From: Desulfosudis oleivorans | GTDB lineage: Bacteria; Desulfobacterota; Desulfobacteria; Desulfobacterales; SURF-7 | Direction of reading: 5' to 3' | DNA length: 52,134 nt | Assembly: GCA_020723305.1 (NCBI GenBank) | Contig: DYJC01000028.1 | Span: 1 to 52,134, forward strand | Part shown: positions 46,086-52,134 of the stretch, piece after piece | How positions within the stretch are numbered: position 1 is the stretch's first letter | Layout of the letters: every line of letters starts with the position of its first letter | Made by a program: the position numbers and the translations under genes | The notes under the pieces: generated by a model | The model's input: only the letters and a program-made list of their open reading frames with translations | Database searches by the model: none | Told to the model about the DNA's origin: nothing

Positions 46086-46102
46086 TTGTAAATATGCTTA
46101 AC
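46086..46102 (-). promoter_or_regulatory. Second copy of the putative MarR operator
   Basis: Read on the minus strand these bases are GTTAAGCATATTTACAA, differing at one base from 45562-45578. The motif lies 75 bases before the start of the flavoprotein gene. It matches the site over the marR promoter, supporting a shared regulator. Confidence 0.6.
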
Positions 46103-46177
46103 TAAAATTCAGGATATTCCGATGTCGGCAACAAAGGATTTTTTTGACTTCTTGTGAAACAATCCAGGAGGAAGACC

Positions 46178-47953
46178 ATGCTACAAAAAATTCAGACCGA
46201 TGTGTTGGTGATCGGTGGCGGCGGTGCCGGGTTCCGAGCCGCCATCGGAGCCAGGAAAACAGGCGCATCCGTATTGCTGTTGAGCAAGGGCCCTCTTGGA
46301 AGATGTGGAGCAACGCCCATGGCCGGCGCTGATTTCACGCTGGACGGGAAAAGCATGAGCCGGATCAGGGGTCTTCCCGGTGATCCCAATGACAGCGAGG
46401 AAAAAGTATTCAACGATATTGTAACACAAGGCTGCTATCTCAATAACCAGAAACTGGTGGAGCAATATATCCGGATGGCTCCGCAGTGTCTGGAAGAACT
46501 CATCGATTGGGGAATAGAAATCAAGGCATCCGATCAACGCATGGTTTTTACATCCGGAACCGGAATCATGGATGTGCTTCTAAAACATGCGAGATCCATC
46601 GGGGTCGAAATGGCAGAAGATATCGCTGCTCTTGAGCTGCTGAAGCAAGACGGAAAAATCGTCGGTGCATTGGGAATTGATCTCCGGACTGGACACTTTC
46701 TCCAGTTTTCCTGCAAAGCCGTTGTTATTGCAACCGGAGGATGGCATAAAGCTTTCCGGCCCAACACAGGAATGCGGGATCTTTCCGGAGAGGGGATCGC
46801 CATGGCTCAACGAGCCGGTGCTGCTCTTGGAAACATGGAATTTATCACATTCTGCTGCAATGTGTTTTATGCTCCCCCCATATGGAGAGGAAGCATTGCT
46901 CCCTATATACTCAGCCTCATCTGCGGTGGAAGGCTTGAGAACAGAAAAAAAGAGGATATTCTGAAACCATATGACCCGTTTCTGGTTAAAATCGGAACCA
47001 CAACAGAATGGAACAAAAGTTTTATCTCCTATGTTACAGCCACAGAAGTACGTAAGGGAAATGGACTTGAAAACAACGGTGTGGGATACAGCCGGGGAGA
47101 CGTTCCATGGGAAAATATCGAACTGATCGCTTCGTTCCTCTTTCCCAAATGGCGGTACAAGGCAATCGATCTTAGACCCTGGAGCCGGATACTGAAAAAC
47201 AACGAAATCGTGGAGGTTGGACCGGCAGTAGAATACTTTGACGGCGGCATTGTGGTTGATGATAACTTTCGGACCTCGGTTCCAGGCCTGTATGCTGCCG
47301 GGGAATGCATACTCGGGGCGTTCGGTGCCAATCGGGTTTTTTCCGCCATTACCGAAATGCTGGTTCATGGAGCAGATGCCGGGGAAAATGCCGGATCCTA
47401 TGCGTCAAAAAGCAGCTTGCCGCAAGTTGATGTAAGCACCACAAAAAACCTTACAGAAGAAATAAAAGCCCCGCTCCATCATCGAAATGGAATCCGACCG
47501 GCTGAACTGAGAAGATCGGTTCAGGAAAAGGCTCACCAATATCTGGGACCCATACGAAACCATGATGAACTGAACTCTTTCCTTGGATTTCTTGAAAAAA
47601 TCCGGAAAGAAGAAGTTCCATTTCTGTCCACGGTTTCCGTCAATCCCTGCTATAACAAGGAATGGATGGATGCCATTGAATTGCAGAACATGATTCAACT
47701 GCTGAAAGCCTCGACAATGAGCGCGTTAAACCGAACCGAGAGCCGGGGCGTTCACTTCCGGGAAGATTTTCCGGAAACAGACAATGAAAACTGGTTGAAA
47801 GAAATCATGGTGCATCAGTCGGACGGATTGATGACCATGTCAGACCGGAAAATCACTACAACCAGCCTGTCCCCTCCGAGTGGTAAAAAGCCTTACTTGA
47901 ATTTCATGCGGAAGATGATGGAAAACCACTCCGATACAGGAGGCAAACATTGA
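46178..47953 (+). CDS. FAD-dependent oxidoreductase, fumarate reductase/aspartate oxidase-like
   Basis: 591 residues from ATG 46178 (AGGAGG six bases ahead). The FAD-binding start TDVLVIGGGGAGFRAAIGA and LLLSKGPLGRCGATPMAG motif match flavoprotein subunits of the SdhA/FrdA/NadB family. FAD contacts recur in VVIATGGW and GLYAAGECILGAFGANR. The usual catalytic His-rich HxxMGG segment reads VEYFDGGIVVDD, so the substrate is probably not fumarate or succinate. The next gene supplies a 2Fe-2S domain of the kind found in SdhB, a plausible electron partner. It is probably soluble or peripheral, as no membrane anchor is nearby. Confidence 0.85.
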   Translation: MLQKIQTDVLVIGGGGAGFRAAIGARKTGASVLLLSKGPLGRCGATPMAGADFTLDGKSMSRIRGLPGDPNDSEEKVFNDIVTQGCYLNNQKLVEQYIRMAPQCLEELIDWGIEIKASDQRMVFTSGTGIMDVLLKHARSIGVEMAEDIAALELLKQDGKIVGALGIDLRTGHFLQFSCKAVVIATGGWHKAFRPNTGMRDLSGEGIAMAQRAGAALGNMEFITFCCNVFYAPPIWRGSIAPYILSLICGGRLENRKKEDILKPYDPFLVKIGTTTEWNKSFISYVTATEVRKGNGLENNGVGYSRGDVPWENIELIASFLFPKWRYKAIDLRPWSRILKNNEIVEVGPAVEYFDGGIVVDDNFRTSVPGLYAAGECILGAFGANRVFSAITEMLVHGADAGENAGSYASKSSLPQVDVSTTKNLTEEIKAPLHHRNGIRPAELRRSVQEKAHQYLGPIRNHDELNSFLGFLEKIRKEEVPFLSTVSVNPCYNKEWMDAIELQNMIQLLKASTMSALNRTESRGVHFREDFPETDNENWLKEIMVHQSDGLMTMSDRKITTTSLSPPSGKKPYLNFMRKMMENHSDTGGKH

Positions 47954-48036
47954 GCTCCGGATAGACGTATCTGGACGTGTATCATGTGAATCATGAACCA
48001 AAAAGTATTCTTGATTAAAAAGAATGAGGTGATACA

Positions 48037-48885
48037 ATGTCAACGAAATCCATAAAAGCTACTGTTTATCGATCTGGGCTATCAGATGCAGAGGGATCTG
48101 AATTTCAGACATATGTGGTTCCTTGGGAACCGTCCATGAGTGTGATGAATGTTTTGGACTACATTTATCAGAATCTGGATAGTACAATCGCGTATTATGA
48201 TCATGCCGGCTGTTCTCTGGGAATCTGCGGAAAGTGTACGGGAAAAATTAATGGAAAACCCGGATTATTCTGCCAAACCATTGCAGAAGGAGAGATCCTT
48301 CTCGAACCCCTCTCAAAAGAGAATGTTCTGAAGGATCTTGTTGTAAAAAAATCATTGAAACCGGCAAAAACAGATAAATCCCCTCAACCAGGAGATACGG
48401 ATATGAGTCAGGACATTAACAGCATAAACATGCTTGTCAGAAGAGAGATTGAATCCATGATCGCAGCCCCGATTATCCGGGCATTTTCAGAAAAATTTGG
48501 AAAGGAAGAAGCAGAAAATACAGTCCGGAAGGTTATACAGGGTCTGGCGCATGAAAGCGGCAAAATGCTCTCAGCATTCTGTGGCGGCAACAGCCTGGAT
48601 GATTTAAAAAAAGGATTGCCCCTATTTTCCCAGGGAGGCGCCCTGGAATTTGAAATTCTAAACACCGATGATATGGAAATCCGATTGAATATAACCCGAT
48701 GCCGGTATGCGGAGATGTACAAAAACAATGGATTGGCTGAATTTGGCTATCTCCTTTCCTGCAACAGGGATTATGCGCTGATTAAAGGATTCAATCCTGA
48801 CATCACCTTTACGAGAAAGCAGACGATCATGGAAGGAGCAGACTACTGCGATTTCTGTTTTTCCGTTAAAAAGAATAAAGAGTAA
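48037..48885 (+). CDS. Fusion of SdhB-type 2Fe-2S domain and ATC-hydrolase-like domain
   Basis: 282 residues; GAGGTG precedes ATG 48037. Residues 1-~110 form a plant-type 2Fe-2S ferredoxin domain like the N-terminal half of SdhB/FrdB: Cys59-x4-Cys64-x2-Cys67-x11-Cys79 (HAGCSLGICGKCTGK). The usual 4Fe-4S/3Fe-4S half is absent. A flexible linker (~112-128) leads to residues ~130-282, which match the L-2-amino-thiazoline-4-carboxylate (ATC) hydrolase family: MIAAPIIRAFSEKFGKEEAE, LEFEILNTDDMEIRLNITRC, and the C-terminal EGADYCDFCFSVKK. ATC hydrolase opens the thiazoline ring to N-carbamoyl-L-cysteine. Fusion with a ferredoxin domain next to a flavoprotein is unusual. The exact reaction here is inferred. 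Confidence 0.78.
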   Translation: MSTKSIKATVYRSGLSDAEGSEFQTYVVPWEPSMSVMNVLDYIYQNLDSTIAYYDHAGCSLGICGKCTGKINGKPGLFCQTIAEGEILLEPLSKENVLKDLVVKKSLKPAKTDKSPQPGDTDMSQDINSINMLVRREIESMIAAPIIRAFSEKFGKEEAENTVRKVIQGLAHESGKMLSAFCGGNSLDDLKKGLPLFSQGGALEFEILNTDDMEIRLNITRCRYAEMYKNNGLAEFGYLLSCNRDYALIKGFNPDITFTRKQTIMEGADYCDFCFSVKKNKE

Positions 48886-48916
48886 CCTGGAATTCAAACA
48901 CGTTTAAGGAGTAGCA

Positions 48917-50221
48917 ATGAAGGATGATGCTGTAACACTGCTATCAGAATATCTTCGGATCGAGACCACCAATCCACCCGGAAACGAATCAAAAGCCGTA
49001 ACATTTTTCCAAAATATTTTTTCCCGGGAAGGAATTGAATACAAAATCTATGAGCCGGACTCCGGCCGGGCTTCCATCCGGGCAATCCTGCATGGTTCAG
49101 GAAAGAAAAAACCGATTATCCTGCTGAATCATATGGATGTTGTACCGGCAGAAAAACAGGAGTGGAGCGTCGATCCTTTTGGAGGAGAAATCAAAGACGG
49201 TTTTATCTACGGCAGGGGAGCTCTGGATATGAAAAGCCAGGGAATTATGGAACTGATGGCTATGCTTGAAATGAAAACCATCGGAAGGAAACCCGACCGG
49301 GATATTATTTTTCTGGCCACAGCCGATGAAGAGGCCGGCGGTACACAGGGAATACAATATCTGATGGAAAATCATGCAATAGATTTCTCCGCTGAGTTTG
49401 TCATTAATGAAGGCGGGTTCGGCATTTCAGGATTTATTCCTGACAGGCCGGTGTTTATGATTGCCACCGCGGAAAAGGGATTATGCTGGCTCAAGGTGAG
49501 TGCCACAGGACAACCTGGTCATGGATCGGTTCCTCATGGTCAGAACGCCCTGGAAAAACTGAATGCAGCCATATACCGACTTCTGTCTGAAAAATCAGCT
49601 ATCACCCTGACACCGATTATCCAAACCTATTTCAACAATATCGGAACCGCATGGAGCTTTCTGGAACCATTCATCAAAGATCAGAAGTCTGAAACCCTGG
49701 AAACAATTCTGAACCAGACCGGCCTGATTCAAATGCCCCAGATATCGGCCATGCTTCGGAACACCATCAGCCTGACCCAGATGCAATCAGGAGATAAGGC
49801 CAATGTCATTCCAGCATCTGCAGAAGCGACACTGGATATCCGGCTGCTTCCCGGTCAATCCCTGGAGGAATTCCTGCATCAGATCAGAGAAAAAATGGGA
49901 GATGAAAATTTACAAATGGACATCCTCACACAAAGCGAGGCAAGTACATCACCTCCGGATACACCTTATTTCCAATTGATAGAAGATAGTATCAAACAGC
50001 AATACCCCAATGCCCTGGTCACTCCCTCTCTGCTTTTTGCAACATCCGATTCCAGGATACTCCGCAGGCATGGAATCACGACCTATGGATTTTGTCCTGC
50101 CATCATCGATCTGCCGGAGATTCAAAGAATCCATGGCATTGACGAACGGATCTCCATCGAAAGCCTGATCAGCGGAACCAGCCTGTTCAAAAAAACGGTA
50201 AAAAAGCTATGTATGGAGTAA
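48917..50221 (+). CDS. M20-family metallohydrolase (candidate N-carbamoyl-cysteine or dipeptide hydrolase)
   Basis: 434 residues; AAGGAG precedes ATG 48917. Metal and catalytic residues of the M20 fold are visible: His72 and Asp74 in LLNHMDVVP, bridging Asp104 in GRGALDMKSQG, Glu138/Glu139 in ATADEEAGG, Glu165 in VINEGGFG, and the dimerisation domain after GQPGHGSVPH. Substrate cannot be read from sequence: carboxypeptidase, deacylase and carbamoylase all share this fold. It follows the ATC-hydrolase fusion by 31 bases and precedes the cysteine desulfidase by 80 bases. A role in releasing cysteine is therefore reasonable. Confidence 0.82.
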   Translation: MKDDAVTLLSEYLRIETTNPPGNESKAVTFFQNIFSREGIEYKIYEPDSGRASIRAILHGSGKKKPIILLNHMDVVPAEKQEWSVDPFGGEIKDGFIYGRGALDMKSQGIMELMAMLEMKTIGRKPDRDIIFLATADEEAGGTQGIQYLMENHAIDFSAEFVINEGGFGISGFIPDRPVFMIATAEKGLCWLKVSATGQPGHGSVPHGQNALEKLNAAIYRLLSEKSAITLTPIIQTYFNNIGTAWSFLEPFIKDQKSETLETILNQTGLIQMPQISAMLRNTISLTQMQSGDKANVIPASAEATLDIRLLPGQSLEEFLHQIREKMGDENLQMDILTQSEASTSPPDTPYFQLIEDSIKQQYPNALVTPSLLFATSDSRILRRHGITTYGFCPAIIDLPEIQRIHGIDERISIESLISGTSLFKKTVKKLCME

Positions 50222-50301
50222 AATAAGAAGATTCCGTCGTACCGGATGAATCGCCTTGGATATTGCAATCAACCCTCAGGAGGGAGAAGGAGAAACCGGA
50301 A

Positions 50302-51618
50302 ATGAGCTATGGTGTGAAAGATATTTTAAGAATGGAAGTATCCCCGGCCCTGGGATGCACGGAACCGGTCGCCATAGCCCTTGGGGCTGCGGCTGCCGCA
50401 TCCCTGCTGAAAGGGAAAAAAATTGAGGCCATTGAACTTTGGGTGGACCCCAATATTTATAAAAATGGAATGGCGGTTTCGATTCCGGGGACAAAAGGGC
50501 TCAGCGGACTTGATACAGCCGCAGCGCTGGGTGCGCTGGGAGGAGACCCCTTTCTGAAAATGGAAGTGTTGTCTCCAGTGGATGAGGTCATTACCCGGAA
50601 AGTATCGACGTTTCTGGCAGCCGGGAATGTCAGGGTCAATCTTCTATCCGACCATAAAGGGCTGTACATCAAAACCATTGTAAAAAGCGGCATCAATACG
50701 GCTGAATCCGTGATTCAGGATCTCCATGACAATATTGTTGAACTTTCCGTAAATGGAAAAAAAATCACCAAACACCCTCTACTGGCAATATCGGGAAAAG
50801 AAGGAGAAGGAACACTCGCCTCCCTGGAAAAATGGTTAAAAGAGCTTTCCCTGAAAGAGCTGTTTGACCTGATGGATGAACTGGATCAGGAAGACCTCGC
50901 GTTTCTGGAGGAAGGACTCCGGATCAACATGCGCCTTTCCGATTATGGATTAAAATACGGACCCGGCATGGGAATCGGTATGGCACTTGAACGGCTTGCG
51001 ATTCAAAAAATAATCCGGCGGGACATGGTGTTGATGGCAAAAATACTCACGTCAGCGGCTGCGGATGCTCGAATGGCCGGTGTAAAACTTCCGGCCATGA
51101 CCTCGGCCGGCAGCGGAAACCATGGCCTTACGGCAACACTTCCGATTCAGGCTGTCAGTAATTTTATCGAAACCTCGAGAGAAACCGTAATGAAGGCCAT
51201 TGGCTTCAGTCACTTCATTACCGCATATATCAAGGCACATACCGGAAGACTGAGTGCGCTGTGCGGATGTTCCATTGCAGCAGGAGCCGGAGCCGCGGCC
51301 GCTGTCACCTTTCTTTTGGGAGGAACCGTTACCCATATTGCCGGAGCCATTATCAACATAACCGAAGACCTGGCCGGTGTGATCTGTGACGGTGCCAAAG
51401 CAGGCTGCGCGCTCAAACTTTCCACAGCAGCCGGTTCCGCTGTTCAGGCTGCCTTGTTTTCCCTTCAGGGAATCACGGTCATGCCAACCGATGGAATCAT
51501 CGGTTTTTCGCCGGAACAGACCATGAAAAACATCGGACTGCTTGCAACCCACGGCATGATTGAGACAGACCGGACCATCCTGAAAATCATGATTGAAAAA
51601 AAATTCACCGGATTATAA
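50302..51618 (+). CDS. cyuA: L-cysteine desulfidase / UPF0597 Fe-S enzyme (CyuA-like)
   Basis: 438 residues from ATG 50302, preceded by a purine-rich AGGAG tract. The family is the UPF0597/serine dehydratase-alpha-like enzymes. Key cysteines align with the archaeal L-cysteine desulfidase as I recall it: Cys19 in ALGCTEP (catalytic base), Cys321/Cys323 in ALCGCS, and Cys362 and Cys369 in CDGAKAGC, seven residues apart, as [4Fe-4S] ligands. The reaction is L-cysteine to pyruvate, ammonia and sulfide, oxygen-sensitive, in the cytoplasm. It is the last gene of the flavoprotein/ATC-hydrolase/M20 set. An earlier in-frame start at 50263 has no support. Confidence 0.88.
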   Translation: MSYGVKDILRMEVSPALGCTEPVAIALGAAAAASLLKGKKIEAIELWVDPNIYKNGMAVSIPGTKGLSGLDTAAALGALGGDPFLKMEVLSPVDEVITRKVSTFLAAGNVRVNLLSDHKGLYIKTIVKSGINTAESVIQDLHDNIVELSVNGKKITKHPLLAISGKEGEGTLASLEKWLKELSLKELFDLMDELDQEDLAFLEEGLRINMRLSDYGLKYGPGMGIGMALERLAIQKIIRRDMVLMAKILTSAAADARMAGVKLPAMTSAGSGNHGLTATLPIQAVSNFIETSRETVMKAIGFSHFITAYIKAHTGRLSALCGCSIAAGAGAAAAVTFLLGGTVTHIAGAIINITEDLAGVICDGAKAGCALKLSTAAGSAVQAALFSLQGITVMPTDGIIGFSPEQTMKNIGLLATHGMIETDRTILKIMIEKKFTGL

Positions 51619-51624
51619 ATGGAA

Positions 51625-52083
51625 TCAGAACAGATCCGCCATTTCCGGAATCAGGTTTTCCGGCCTCTCTCCTTCCAGACCGGCAATCACGTTTCTTGCC
51701 ACCATCTCGGACATCTTATTTCTGGTCTCAATGGTAGCAGATCCGATATGGGGGAGAAGCACAACATTGGGCAGGAGAAAAAGTTCTTTTGTAATCTCCG
51801 GTTCAAACTCATACACATCAAATCCAGCACCTTTTACCTTGCCGGATTTCAAGTGTTCCACCAGAGCCGCTTCATCGATAACTTCTCCACGGGCGGTATT
51901 GACCAGATACACACCGTTCTTCATTCTGTGTAACGATTCCCTGCCGATCAGGTGACGCGTTTTATCGGTAAGCGGTGTATGAACGGAGATGACATCAGAC
52001 TGTTCCAGAAGCTGATCAAGAGAACAATAAGCTGCATTCAATTTTTGCTCGATTTCTCCGGAAACCGGCTTCCGGTTGTGATA
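51625..52083 (-). pseudogene. C-terminal part of a D-2-hydroxyacid dehydrogenase (truncated)
   Basis: 153 codons remain, starting at a YHNRKPVSGE motif, which in GyaR-type enzymes follows the second strand of the NAD fold. The stretch includes LEQSDVISVHTPLTDKTRHL, the catalytic Arg in VNTARGEVID, Glu in FEPEITKELF and His in LLPHIGSAT. TAA 52086-52084 lies immediately before the Tyr. The 48 bases to the window edge encode nothing like the missing N-terminus (catalytic half and Gly-rich nucleotide loop) in any frame. The gene is therefore cut off, probably by an insertion or deletion beyond the edge. It is convergent with the desulfidase gene, 6 bases away. Confidence 0.7.
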
Positions 52084-52134
52084 TTAACCCGGCAATTAAA
52101 TAGTATAATCATGCTGCATAAGCAATTTTTGAAT

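Noticed and set aside
46580..47368. 262-codon minus-strand frame within the flavoprotein gene
   Set aside because: The plus strand has complete FAD motifs and a strong ribosome site; the minus frame has no recognisable feature.
1..52134. tRNA, rRNA, riboswitch or CRISPR elements
   Set aside because: None recognised on reading either strand. A covariance-model search would be needed to exclude small RNAs.

Overview
The window looks like chromosomal DNA of an anaerobic deltaproteobacterium, most likely a Desulfobacterota lineage of the Desulfobacteraceae type. This is inferred from gene content and moderate GC, with no marker gene present. The pointers are type IV minor pilins with PilY1, many HAMP/PAS and hybrid histidine kinases, a SulP transporter coupled to a cytidylate-kinase-like/REC protein, a TatT-type lipoprotein, a stand-alone ATC-hydrolase-like protein and an Fe-S L-cysteine desulfidase. 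The left 12 kb is accessory DNA. The rest is ordinary densely packed chromosome.

Layout. (1) 1-660: transposon debris (truncated integrase). (2) 795-12293, minus strand: a polymorphic Rhs/YD-repeat toxin locus. A very large Rhs protein (Ig-like repeats, carboxypeptidase-regulatory/TTR-like domain, six-bladed NHL propeller, YD shell, Rhs core) carries one C-terminal tip and is followed by small membrane proteins. Downstream lie two displaced 'orphan' Rhs cores with unrelated tips, each followed by its own putative immunity gene. IS66-like debris lies between them, and a 626-bp identical core repeat could allow tip exchange. The 5' end of the main gene appears broken by a frameshift and an in-frame stop. 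(3) 12614-19293, minus: minor-pilin operon fimT-pilW-pilV-pilX-pilY1. (4) 19599-30404: a secreted SNase-like protein lacking both usual catalytic arginines, intergenic hairpin repeats, a hybrid kinase followed by a REC-PATAN-PilZ-like protein, a PAS kinase, a DUF748 protein, a MscS channel and a membrane metallophosphoesterase. (5) 30581-35489: M24 peptidase, DUF4442 thioesterase-like with MarR, a Fis-type mini-regulator, YbaK-like deacylase with threonine aldolase, and a lipoprotein. (6) 35531-42846, minus: one long apparent operon, TetR - SulP - kinase-like/BON/REC - sensor kinase - REC - ATPase-less kinase - REC. (7) 43060-45421: a beta-lactamase-fold hydrolase and a TatT lipoprotein. (8) 45585-51618, plus: MarR, then fumarate-reductase-like flavoprotein, a 2Fe-2S/ATC-hydrolase fusion, an M20 hydrolase and L-cysteine desulfidase. 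(9) The right edge holds the C-terminal part of a 2-hydroxyacid dehydrogenase.

How parts may work together. Region 8 reads as a sulfur-amino-acid catabolic route: a thiazoline or carbamoyl-type precursor is opened by the ATC-hydrolase domain, trimmed to cysteine by the M20 enzyme, and split to pyruvate, ammonia and sulfide by the desulfidase. The flavoprotein and 2Fe-2S domain would add an unexplained redox step. A near-identical 17-bp motif upstream of both marR and the flavoprotein gene suggests MarR control. Region 6 reads as an anion-transport-linked phosphorelay. Region 2 reads as a contact-dependent competition locus that has exchanged toxin tips.
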